From the NCBI RefSeq assembly GCF_048548695.1, contig NZ_JBLYIF010000001.1: DNA of 64,000 nt, one strand, 5' to 3'. Under the pieces are notes generated by a model. It was not told where the DNA came from. It saw only the letters and a program-made list of their open reading frames with translations, and ran no database searches. How positions within the stretch are numbered: position 1 is the first letter of the stretch; each line of letters begins with the position of its first letter. Origin of the DNA: Neptuniibacter sp048548695 (GTDB lineage: Bacteria; Pseudomonadota; Gammaproteobacteria; Pseudomonadales; Balneatricaceae). A program made the position numbers and the translations under genes. Positions 15,500 through 24,122 of the stretch are shown in pieces.

Positions 15500-17196
15500 T
15501 CTGCCGTGCCTTGTTGCCGGAGCCTACTGAGGCCATCTTTCAGTCGTTGGCCTTGCCAGCGCTGACTGCGACCGCTGTACAGGATCTGCTCCAGCTCCAT
15601 AATCATCAGATTGAGTGCTTGATTCTTGGATCGTAAGCCGATCTCTTCCAGCGACTGGGGTGGGGATGTTTGCCAGAATAGTTGTGACCAGTTAAGCAGA
15701 CTATAACGGGCCGCCTGCGCATCATTCTGGTCACAGGCATTTAGCAGCCCATCAAACGCCCGCGCTTCTGCCGATTGTATCGTGGAGATTGGTCGGCGGG
15801 GTGTGATCGGTTGGTCAGAGGCTGCGTAAGCGGTATTGGTGACGGCCCCGGGTGGCGATATTGGTTCGCTGGACGGTGGCTCTGGTGTATCGGGTCCGGG
15901 TTCGAGGGTGTCCGTGATTTTTTTAGTTTTAGCGCGGTGCAGGGTATAGATCAGGGCCAGGGACGAAGCAATACTGATCACTGCCAATAGCCAGATTAAC
16001 AGGTGACTCATATTCGGCTGAGTCTTATCTGCAGTCGGTGTGGCACTCATCGTGGTATCTGACGCCTGAGCCTCAGTCACAGGATGGCTGATTGCCATGG
16101 TGGTGGCGGGCAAAGCAGCATTTCTTGCCTGATCCGCGTTGACATCCCACCAGGGCAGGTCGATGGCTGTTATCTGCAGGCTGCCCGCCGATTTGGGCGT
16201 GATGCGGATAAGTTCGGTTCGTTGTCCAATCACCCCTTCCGCACTAACCTTGTCATTGAGTTTTAAGTCTATTAACGCAGTATCTGCGTTTGCCACCTGA
16301 GCCAGGGGCGTCAGGCGGGGCAGGGATGCTGCTGGTAACCCTGTTGCCTGTAGCGTCAGGGTACGCAGAATATAGGAATTTGGTGTTAACTCACTGGCAT
16401 GGTCCCAGGTTTCGGTCAATGTCAGTGCTTGCGCGGGCAGCCATAGGCCGCGCTGACTGGAAAAAGCGGGTGGCAGTACCGTCAATTGTATTGGCTGCGT
16501 CTTTAGCTGTACTGCTTCTCCGGTGCTGTCTTCGCCCTGAATAATAAAACCGGGCAGTTGAATATCACCGCTATTTAAGGTCGTTAATGCATACAGCTGG
16601 TGCAGTCGTTGATAGGTTTCATTACCGGTATCAATCTGGCTCAGTTGCGGCGCTGTTAATGGTCTTAAGTTAATCCCCGTCAGATCTGGCGCCAGGATAT
16701 CAGCAACCGCCAGCATCGCTTGGGGTGCCAGTAGCTCAATGGTGATCAATACTTGTTCGCCCGCGTAAAACAGCTCTTTGCCTGCCGTAACAGAAAGCCG
16801 TGTCCGCTGATCCGCTGACGGTTTGCTATGGTACGTTTCTGCCTGGCTGACATAAAGGTTTAGCGGCTCAGTGTTTTCGCCGGCAACGCTGAGGGAGGGT
16901 ACTGTCAGCTCGCCACCTTGTTCCGGGCGCAGTCGTATGACCCAGCGCAGCCAGGTTTTTTTTTCGCCGGTCGTGTACCGAGACACGGTAATACGTTGGG
17001 TATCAAGCCAGTGCAAACTGGCGGGCAGGTGACTGAGTTCAGGTGGTGATGCCTGCATCTGATCGGTCTCAAGGTGCAACTCCAGAGGTTTACCGACTTC
17101 AGGCTGCTCGGTGGCCAGTTGCAGCTCCAGTTTGGCGCTGGCGCTGTTGGCTGTGATGATGCCTGCCAGGCAGAGCGCGAGCCTAAAACGTGGCAT
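15496..17196 (-). CDS. BatD family protein, lone copy
   Basis: Envelope protein of 566 aa of the BatD/oxygen-tolerance family. A signal peptide MPRFRLALCLAGIITANSASA leads to several beta-rich repeats (for example LFYAGEQVLITIELLAPQAML). A single membrane helix (about MSHLLIWLLAVISIASSLAL) near two thirds of the length is followed by a proline-rich linker and a cytoplasmic C-terminal domain. The start is uncertain: ATG 17250 would add 18 residues before the signal peptide. BatD normally works with a MoxR ATPase, a DUF58 protein and von Willebrand A proteins; none is in this window. Confidence 0.85.
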   Translation of the reverse strand: MPRFRLALCLAGIITANSASAKLELQLATEQPEVGKPLELHLETDQMQASPPELSHLPASLHWLDTQRITVSRYTTGEKKTWLRWVIRLRPEQGGELTVPSLSVAGENTEPLNLYVSQAETYHSKPSADQRTRLSVTAGKELFYAGEQVLITIELLAPQAMLAVADILAPDLTGINLRPLTAPQLSQIDTGNETYQRLHQLYALTTLNSGDIQLPGFIIQGEDSTGEAVQLKTQPIQLTVLPPAFSSQRGLWLPAQALTLTETWDHASELTPNSYILRTLTLQATGLPAASLPRLTPLAQVANADTALIDLKLNDKVSAEGVIGQRTELIRITPKSAGSLQITAIDLPWWDVNADQARNAALPATTMAISHPVTEAQASDTTMSATPTADKTQPNMSHLLIWLLAVISIASSLALIYTLHRAKTKKITDTLEPGPDTPEPPSSEPISPPGAVTNTAYAASDQPITPRRPISTIQSAEARAFDGLLNACDQNDAQAARYSLLNWSQLFWQTSPPQSLEEIGLRSKNQALNLMIMELEQILYSGRSQRWQGQRLKDGLSRLRQQGTAD

Positions 17197-17362
17197 TCGA
17201 AAGAAATTTAGAATCACTGTATCAGCCCGAAAACAAGCAAGTGTGACCATTATGGGCAAGCCATCAGGGTGGTGTAAACCTAGATGACAGTGATTTCGCT
17301 CGAGTTGTGTCTAAACTGTCTATACGACTGATAAATCAGAATAAAAATGATCGGGGTGGAGC

Positions 17363-20300
17363 ATGCGAGATTCGCAACGGAGCGATAAGCAGGGGTTGCT
17401 GGAAAGCTTGACTAATGAGATACAACGTCGGCTGCCTGAAGAGCGAAGTACACAGCTTTGTGAGTTTGCCAATATTTATTACGCCACGGCTGCACTGGGG
17501 GATCTGCTGGAGTGGAATCTGGATGATCTCTATGGCTCAACACTGCTTTGCTGGGAGTTTTTGCAACGGCGTACATCTGAGCAGGTGAAAATACGGGTTT
17601 TTAATCCGGACTACGAACAGCATGGATGGCAATCCACTCATACCATTATCGAAGTTGTCCTCAGTGAGATGCCCTTTGTGGTCGATTCATTGCGGATGGA
17701 ACTGAACCGACGCAACCTGACCATTCATGCGATTCACAATGCTGTATTGACCCTTCAGCGGGATGATGACGGTGAGTTGAGCAAACTGTTCGGACCCGGT
17801 AGTCGGGCCCGCAATTTATCGCGGGAAGTTCTGGTATCCATCGAAATTGATCGACATACCGACGAGTCTCAGTTACAGGACCTTAAGCTAAGTCTGATGG
17901 CTGTGCTTGAGGATGTGCGTATCGTGGTGGAAGATTTTGAGGCCATGTCGCAAAAGTGTGACATGCTGGCCGAGACTTTTACCCAAAAACTGCCTCATTT
18001 TGATCATAGTGACCTGCGTGAAGTGCATGATTTTATCCGCTGGTTAAAGCAGCACTTCACCTTTCTTGGTTATGACGAATTCAGCCTGGAAAAAGTGGAT
18101 GGTGAGCAGACACTGGTGCCGGTTGCCGGCAGTCAGCTCGGCTTGCTGAAATCCTGTGATGATGATTGTCGCTCCAGCCTGACTAATGTCAGTCAGCGGG
18201 ATGCAGCAGGGTTTGTGCTGATTCCAGAAATTCTGTCGTTTACCAAGGCTAACAGTAAGTCACATGTCCATCGGCCAACGTATCCGGACTATATCAGCAT
18301 CAAAAAAATTGATGCTGACGGTAAGGTGGTGGGCGAATGTCGCTTTCTTGGTTTATACACCTCTAACGTTTATATCCAGAGTTCGCGCCAGATTCCGGTG
18401 GTGCGGCGTAAGGTGGATGAGGTGATGGACCGCTCCGGCTTGCATCGCTATGGCCATGATTGGAAAGAGTTACTGCAGATTCTGGAGATACACCCCCGAG
18501 ATGACTTGTTTCAGGTCGGCGTTGAGCAGTTATACGAAACGGTGAGTGGAGTATTGCAGATTCATGAACGGCGGCAGATTCGGCTATTTATGCGCAAGGA
18601 TGCCTTTGGGCAGTTTTTCTCTTGCCTGGTGTATTCCCCACGGGAGATCTACAGCACTGATTTCAGACACCGGGTAGAGGCGATACTGTGTGAACACCTG
18701 AACGCGACACAGGTTGATTTCACCACCTATTTCTCTGAGTCGGTGCTGGCGCGAACCCAGCTTATTCTGCGTGGTGAGCATTTGGCCCAGGAATATGATG
18801 CCAATCAGCTGGAAAAGCTCGTTCGTCGCGCCGCTCGCTCCTGGTTGGATGATCTGCGCGATGCGCTGGTGGAGACGTTGGGTGAAGAGACAGGCACCGC
18901 TGCCTGGCATCGACTGGGGCAGGGTCTGCCGGCCAGTTATCGCAACGATTTCACGCCTCGCACCGCCGTGGTGGATATTCAACATCTGCGGGAATTATCA
19001 GTTGATCATCCTTTACAGCTCAGTTTTTACCGGGCGCTGGAGCGCAGTGATGAACATCTCAACCTCAAGTTATTTAGCCTGGAAAACTCGCTGCCACTGT
19101 CTGACTTGATTCCGGTATTGGAAAATTTGGGACTGCGGGTATTAGAAGAGCACCCCTACTTATTGGAAACTGCCGAGCTTCAAATCTGGATTCATGATTT
19201 TACCCTCAGTTTTACCGGTTCCGGGCAACTGGCGTTTGCCGATCTGAAAGATGTATTCGAAGAAGCATTCCTGCATATCTGGCAGGGTCACGCCAGCAGT
19301 GATGACTTCAACCGTCTGGTGATGAATGCACAAATTCCGTGGCGCTGTGTGGCTATGTTGCGTGCTTACGCCGCCTACATGAAACAGATTCGTTTTCCCA
19401 TCAGTACCGAAGCCATAAGCAATACGCTGAACAGTTATGTGGACTTGGCCAAGTTACTGGTACAGCTATTTCATGCGCGTTTTGATCCCAATAACCAGGC
19501 TGATACCGCGGCTATTGAACAGCAGATTATGGAACGGCTGGAGGAGGTCGTCAGCCTGAATGATGACCGGGTGGTGCGTCAGTACCTGGCCTTGATTAAG
19601 GCGACCTTACGGACCAACTTTTACCAGCATGGCAGTGATGGTTTGCACCGTTATTTCTCGTTCAAAATAGCGCCGGAGAAAATCCCCGGGATGCCTTTGC
19701 CGAAACCGCGTTATGAAATTTTCATATATGCCCCTTGGGTTGAAGGGGTGCACCTGCGTGGCGGCAAAGTGGCCCGTGGCGGATTGCGCTGGTCTGATCG
19801 GTATGAGGATTTTCGTACCGAAGTGCTGGGTTTGGTGAAAGCTCAGCAGGTTAAAAACGCAGTCATTGTACCCGTCGGAGCCAAAGGTGGCTTTGTTGCC
19901 AAACTGTTGCGTGATGATATGAATCGTGATGAATGGTTGGCGGAGGGTATTCGCTGCTATCAAACCTTTATATGCGGTTTGCTGGATATCACTGACAACC
20001 GTAGTGATGCGGCTGTGATACCGCCGTTGGACGTTGTCAGGCATGACGATGATGATGCCTATCTGGTGGTGGCGGCTGACAAAGGGACAGCGACATTCTC
20101 GGATATTGCCAACGAAATTGCGCAACAATATGGTTTCTGGCTTGGTGATGCGTTTGCCTCAGGCGGTAGTCAGGGCTATGACCATAAAAAAATGGGTATC
20201 ACGGCTAAGGGTGCCTGGGTTTCGGTGCAGCGCCATTTCCGAGAGATTGGACTTAATACGGATCAGGATGATTTTACGGTATTGGGCATAGGTGATATGT

Positions 20301-22183
20301 CCGGCGATGTATTCGGCAACGGCTTGTTGCTGTCCAAACATACCTGTCTGGTGGCGGCTTTTAACCATCAACATATTTTTATCGACCCAACACCCGATGC
20401 CGCTCGGAGCTGGAAAGAGCGGAAGCGCATGTTCGACCTGCCCAGATCCAGCTGGCAGGACTATGACACATCGCTGATCAGTCAAGGTGGTGGTATTTTT
20501 TCCCGCAGCAGTAAATCGATTCAACTCTCACCGCAGATCAAAACCCTGACAGGCCTCAGCTGTGACCGAATTACGCCGACTGACCTTATCCGTGCATTAC
20601 TAATAATGCCGGTCGATCTGCTCTGGAATGGCGGTATAGGCACCTATGTTAAAGCCACAGATGAAACCGATATACAAATTGGTGACAAGGCCAATGATGC
20701 ATTGCGGGTTAATGGTGCCGAACTGCGCTGCAAGGTGGTAGGTGAGGGCGGCAATCTGGGTCTTAGTCAGCGTGCGCGTATCGAGTATGCGCTCAAAGGT
20801 GGACGACTCAATACTGACTTTATAGATAATGCGGGTGGTGTGGATTGCTCCGACCATGAGGTCAACATAAAGATCTTGCTCAGCCAGATTGTCCTTAGTG
20901 GCGATATGACAGAAAAACAACGTAATCAGTTGCTGGAAAATATGACTGAGGAGGTGTCGGCGCTGGTGCTGGAAAATAACTACCGCCAGGTACAGTCAAT
21001 CAGTCTTTCGGAAGCACGCTCGCTGGAGAATATGGCGGAATACCACCGTTATATCACCAGTATGGAATCCACGGGCAAGCTGAACCGGGCGCTGGAGTTC
21101 CTGCCCGATGATGATGCCATTAATGAACGTAAAAACTCAGGCCGGGGTTTGAGCCGACCAGAATTGTCCGTGCTGATCTCCTACAGCAAGGCTGAACTTA
21201 AGGAAACCCTGGCTCAATCGGGGGTGGCAGATGATGCCTATTTGGGATTGGAACTGTTCACCGCATTTCCCAAGCAACTAATCGAAAGCTACCCCGAAGC
21301 ATTACGCCAGCATCGCCTGTACCGGGAGATTGTCGCCACCCAATTGGCTAATCATATGATTAATATGATGGGTATTAACTTTGCTGATCGCCTTAGGGTT
21401 TCAACCGGTGCAGACGATACTACGATTGCGCGCGCCTTTGTGCTGGCCAGAGATGCCTTCAATATCGATCAGCTCTGGCAGCAGATAGAGGCATTAGATT
21501 ACCAGGTCGATGCCGAGTTGCAGGCGAATATGATGCTAGAGTTGCAACACCTGATGCGCCGTACTACCCGCTGGTTTGTCCGGAACCGTCGAGAGGATGT
21601 GGACTGTGGCATTGAGGTCGAGGGTTGTCGTAGCAAACTGACCAAGTTGATCCGGTCGCTTGATAAGGTGCTATGTGGTGCCCCGAAAAAACATTGGGAA
21701 CAAACCCGTCAGCGCTATGAGAAAGCGGGCGTGCCCGGCAAACTTGCCCGTACGGTGGGTGCCGCGCGTATTTTGTTTTCTGCCCTGGGTATCATTGATG
21801 TGGCACGTTCCACCGATGTGCCGATCGAAAGTGTGGCGCAGATTCATTTTGATCTGGGAGAACGGCTTGACCTCCATTGGCTGGGCCAGCAACTGCACCG
21901 GCTGTCGGTGAGCAGCTATTGGCAGGCAATGGCACGGGAAGCCTTTCGCGATGATTTAGACTGGCAACACAGCTCTCTGGTCGCTAATGCGATCCATTAT
22001 CGGGTCAGAGGCAGTAGCAGTGAGCAGGTGGTGGATAAATGGTATGCCGAAAATGAATGGCTGGTAGCGCGGTGGCTGAAAATTCTGGCGGAATTAAAAA
22101 ATGCAGATCAGCAGGATTACGCTATGTACAGCGTTGCTTTGCGAGAGCTGTTTGAACTTGCGAAAACCAGCCAGAGCAGCTGA
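17363..22183 (+). CDS. gdhB: NAD-specific glutamate dehydrogenase (large, 180-kDa class)
   Basis: NAD-dependent glutamate dehydrogenase of 1606 aa, oxidising glutamate to 2-oxoglutarate and ammonium. The length fits the L_180 class (Pseudomonas GdhB about 1620). The N-terminal half holds ACT-like regulatory regions. The catalytic core is in the second half: GGKVARGGLRWSDR near 797-810, VPVGAKGGFV, and the nucleotide/substrate segment VGEGGNLGLSQRARIEY with FIDNAGGVDCSDHEVN. ATG 17363 follows GGGGTGGAG. It is catabolic and allosterically controlled in known relatives. A tandem TGA-TAA follows, and the next gene is probably coupled through a hairpin. Confidence 0.96.
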   Translation: MRDSQRSDKQGLLESLTNEIQRRLPEERSTQLCEFANIYYATAALGDLLEWNLDDLYGSTLLCWEFLQRRTSEQVKIRVFNPDYEQHGWQSTHTIIEVVLSEMPFVVDSLRMELNRRNLTIHAIHNAVLTLQRDDDGELSKLFGPGSRARNLSREVLVSIEIDRHTDESQLQDLKLSLMAVLEDVRIVVEDFEAMSQKCDMLAETFTQKLPHFDHSDLREVHDFIRWLKQHFTFLGYDEFSLEKVDGEQTLVPVAGSQLGLLKSCDDDCRSSLTNVSQRDAAGFVLIPEILSFTKANSKSHVHRPTYPDYISIKKIDADGKVVGECRFLGLYTSNVYIQSSRQIPVVRRKVDEVMDRSGLHRYGHDWKELLQILEIHPRDDLFQVGVEQLYETVSGVLQIHERRQIRLFMRKDAFGQFFSCLVYSPREIYSTDFRHRVEAILCEHLNATQVDFTTYFSESVLARTQLILRGEHLAQEYDANQLEKLVRRAARSWLDDLRDALVETLGEETGTAAWHRLGQGLPASYRNDFTPRTAVVDIQHLRELSVDHPLQLSFYRALERSDEHLNLKLFSLENSLPLSDLIPVLENLGLRVLEEHPYLLETAELQIWIHDFTLSFTGSGQLAFADLKDVFEEAFLHIWQGHASSDDFNRLVMNAQIPWRCVAMLRAYAAYMKQIRFPISTEAISNTLNSYVDLAKLLVQLFHARFDPNNQADTAAIEQQIMERLEEVVSLNDDRVVRQYLALIKATLRTNFYQHGSDGLHRYFSFKIAPEKIPGMPLPKPRYEIFIYAPWVEGVHLRGGKVARGGLRWSDRYEDFRTEVLGLVKAQQVKNAVIVPVGAKGGFVAKLLRDDMNRDEWLAEGIRCYQTFICGLLDITDNRSDAAVIPPLDVVRHDDDDAYLVVAADKGTATFSDIANEIAQQYGFWLGDAFASGGSQGYDHKKMGITAKGAWVSVQRHFREIGLNTDQDDFTVLGIGDMSGDVFGNGLLLSKHTCLVAAFNHQHIFIDPTPDAARSWKERKRMFDLPRSSWQDYDTSLISQGGGIFSRSSKSIQLSPQIKTLTGLSCDRITPTDLIRALLIMPVDLLWNGGIGTYVKATDETDIQIGDKANDALRVNGAELRCKVVGEGGNLGLSQRARIEYALKGGRLNTDFIDNAGGVDCSDHEVNIKILLSQIVLSGDMTEKQRNQLLENMTEEVSALVLENNYRQVQSISLSEARSLENMAEYHRYITSMESTGKLNRALEFLPDDDAINERKNSGRGLSRPELSVLISYSKAELKETLAQSGVADDAYLGLELFTAFPKQLIESYPEALRQHRLYREIVATQLANHMINMMGINFADRLRVSTGADDTTIARAFVLARDAFNIDQLWQQIEALDYQVDAELQANMMLELQHLMRRTTRWFVRNRREDVDCGIEVEGCRSKLTKLIRSLDKVLCGAPKKHWEQTRQRYEKAGVPGKLARTVGAARILFSALGIIDVARSTDVPIESVAQIHFDLGERLDLHWLGQQLHRLSVSSYWQAMAREAFRDDLDWQHSSLVANAIHYRVRGSSSEQVVDKWYAENEWLVARWLKILAELKNADQQDYAMYSVALRELFELAKTSQSS

Positions 22184-22187
22184 TAAT

Positions 22188-22209
22188 GGTGAGCTTCACG
22201 GAGCTCACC
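22188..22209 (+). promoter_or_regulatory. hairpin that masks a Shine-Dalgarno between gdhB and DUF2835 gene
   Basis: GGTGAGCT, loop TCACGG, AGCTCACC: a perfect 8-bp stem starting five bases after the gdhB stop and ending one base before ATG 22210. The GGAG ribosome site of the next gene (22200-22203) lies partly in the loop and partly in the right arm. When folded, it would hide both site and start; ribosomes finishing gdhB would open it. Confidence 0.6.
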
Positions 22210-22428
22210 ATGCCTCAGATAGACGTTGAACTGCATATTAGTGCCGAGAGTTACCTGCAACTGTATCAGGGAGTAGCTGATCAGGTGCTGGCGTATGCTG
22301 CTGACGGTCGCAAGGTCCGGTTCCCTGCAGGGATTTTGCGACCGTTTCTATTGCACGATGGCATACATGGTCACTTCCGTATCTACTTTAACGGCGAAGG
22401 GCGTTATCAGCGCATTGAAAAACGCTGA
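22210..22428 (+). CDS. DUF2835 family protein
   Basis: Small protein of 72 aa matching DUF2835, with the conserved RKVRFPAGILRPFLLHDGIHGHFRIYF. An in-frame ATG at 22186 would add eight residues, but 22210 has GGAG seven bases upstream and fits the family start MPQIDVEL. The function is unknown. Its place directly after gdhB recurs in related genomes as far as I recall, which suggests cotranscription. Confidence 0.85.
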   Translation: MPQIDVELHISAESYLQLYQGVADQVLAYAADGRKVRFPAGILRPFLLHDGIHGHFRIYFNGEGRYQRIEKR

Positions 22429-22518
22429 AGTATCATCTGCGGCCTTGTTTGTTCACCCTATGATTCTATAGGGGTGTCGCCTATAATCGCAGGCAAATTT
22501 GTTGATTGGATGGCCTGA

Positions 22519-23547
22519 ATGCTTTATTCCCTTGCCCGCTCACTGATGTTCCGGATGGACCCTGAACTTTCCCACGATATGGCACTTAGCTCGATGAATG
22601 TGGCTGCCATGATGGGGGTTAATCGTCTGTTGGGCGCGCAACAACTGACGGATTCGGTTGAAGTGATGGGTTTGGCATTTCCTAATCGGGTAGGTCTGGC
22701 TGCTGGACTGGATAAAAACGGTATTGCTGTAGACGGCATGGCGGCAATGGGTTTTGGTTTTATTGAGGTCGGTACCGTGACACCGCGTCCCCAGGCGGGT
22801 AATCCGAAACCACGTATCTTCCGGTTGCCAGAACAACAGGCCATCATCAACCGAATGGGGTTTAATAATCAGGGTGTCGATACCTTGCTGCGTAACCTGG
22901 ATAAACAGCAATATAGGGGCATTCTGGGTATTAATATTGGCAAGAACAAAGATACCCCGAACGATAAAGCTAATGATGATTACCTTTATTGCCTGCGCAA
23001 AGTCTATCCGCGTGCTTCCTATATAACGGTGAACATCTCGTCCCCCAATACGCCGGGGTTACGTACCCTGCAGTATGGCGACTCACTGAATAGCCTGTTG
23101 GATGCACTGAAAACTGAGCAGGCTAAGCTGTCGATGATTCACGGCCGCTATGTGCCAATTGCGGTCAAAATTGCGCCAGATATGAATGATGAGGAGCTGC
23201 TGTTGGTTGCCGCTGCACTGCGTGCGTACGCCATGGATGGCGTTATCGCCACCAACACCACCTTATCTCGCGATGGTGTTGAAGGCGCTGAGTTTGGTAA
23301 TGAGGACGGTGGGCTGTCCGGCGCTCCGCTGCGCAACCGTTCGACTCGGGTGATTCGTGCCCTGGCGGAAGCTCTGGAGGGAGATCTGCCAATTATTGGT
23401 GTGGGCGGTATCACTGAAGGTTTTGATGCGGCAGAAAAAATTGAAGCGGGGGCAAGTCTGGTCCAGATCTATAGCGGCTTTATCTACCGTGGCCCGAAAC
23501 TTGTCACCGAGTCTGTCCGTGCTATTCAGCAGTTAAGTCAGGCGTGA
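22519..23547 (+). CDS. pyrD: dihydroorotate dehydrogenase (quinone)
   Basis: Class 2 dihydroorotate dehydrogenase, 342 aa, oxidising dihydroorotate to orotate with electrons passed to quinone at the inner membrane. Seen motifs: VGLAAGLDKNG (FMN phosphate side), NRMGFNNQG, the catalytic-Ser segment VNISSPNTPGLR, and IGVGGI near the C-terminus. The N-terminal amphipathic helix MLYSLARSLMFRMDPE is the membrane anchor of class 2. A TATAAT at 22482-22487 may be the -10 box of its promoter; the matching -35 is weak. A strong terminator follows. Confidence 0.97.
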   Translation: MLYSLARSLMFRMDPELSHDMALSSMNVAAMMGVNRLLGAQQLTDSVEVMGLAFPNRVGLAAGLDKNGIAVDGMAAMGFGFIEVGTVTPRPQAGNPKPRIFRLPEQQAIINRMGFNNQGVDTLLRNLDKQQYRGILGINIGKNKDTPNDKANDDYLYCLRKVYPRASYITVNISSPNTPGLRTLQYGDSLNSLLDALKTEQAKLSMIHGRYVPIAVKIAPDMNDEELLLVAAALRAYAMDGVIATNTTLSRDGVEGAEFGNEDGGLSGAPLRNRSTRVIRALAEALEGDLPIIGVGGITEGFDAAEKIEAGASLVQIYSGFIYRGPKLVTESVRAIQQLSQA

Positions 23548-23558
23548 TAAGCAAAAAG

Positions 23559-23585
23559 AAAAGGCTCCCGGGGGAGCCTTTTCCG
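23559..23585. terminator. bidirectional terminator between pyrD and rmf
   Basis: AAAAGGCTCCC paired with GGGAGCCTTTT around a short G-rich loop. A-run before and T-run after, so it can end both pyrD (plus) and rmf (minus). Confidence 0.88.
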
Positions 23586-23600
23586 TTACATTCTTAAAAG

Positions 23601-23807
23601 TTAGTGTAAACCGGGGTCAGCCTGTATGGCTGAAACGCCGTCCATACCGCTCCAGTGCGCTTCGCGCCCCTGGCGCCAACCACTCATCCAGTGGCTTCTG
23701 AGATCGGCGGTGTTTACGGGACAGAGATCCCGCGATTTTCCGCTCAGGCCGGCCTGGAAGCCACGGTTAAAAAGGGTGGTAGTACGGCTGCGTTTTTGTC
23801 TCTTCAT
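23601..23807 (-). CDS. rmf: ribosome modulation factor
   Basis: Basic protein of 68 aa beginning MKRQKRSRTTTLFNRGFQAGLSGKS. It shares the RMF pattern with E. coli (MKRQKR, RGxQAGxxG, CP...RSxWxxGWRxG): here CPVNTADLRSHWMSGWRQGRE. RMF dimerises 70S ribosomes into inactive 100S particles in stationary phase. The protein is somewhat longer than the E. coli form (55 aa), with an extra C-terminal tail. The ATG is preceded by GAGAGG. It shares a bidirectional terminator with pyrD. Confidence 0.94.
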   Translation of the reverse strand: MKRQKRSRTTTLFNRGFQAGLSGKSRDLCPVNTADLRSHWMSGWRQGREAHWSGMDGVSAIQADPGLH

Positions 23808-24122
23808 AAAGTCGTGCCTCTCTGTTGTGTAGTTTTGGAGAGCAGCAGGTCATTGAGACGGAAGACCCACATATATTCCGCCCAGACCGGTTTAATAGCC
23901 GCAGGGCAGATCTCTATTGATACCAAAAAACACCTGCAGAAAGCGATTGAAAATGACTATCTGACATGTGTTTGTAATAAATCGTAACTTGCTTGAAAGT
24001 AAAAATGGATTGCTTTCATTGGCTTAGGCCGGTGGAAAAATGACAATTCAATGAGTGAAGATTTTTCATTTGTATTACCAGCCTAGTGGTCTAGCTGAAT
24101 GCACCCTGAACAGGAAAAAATT
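23808..24122. other. divergent rmf/rlmL intergenic region
   Basis: About 315 bp without a gene. It must carry the promoters of rmf and rlmL. I see no clear consensus promoter, repeat or hairpin in it. Confidence 0.6.

Noticed and set aside
23655..23987. 110-codon plus-strand frame over rmf
   Set aside because: Antisense to a clear rmf gene; no ribosome site and composition unlike a protein.
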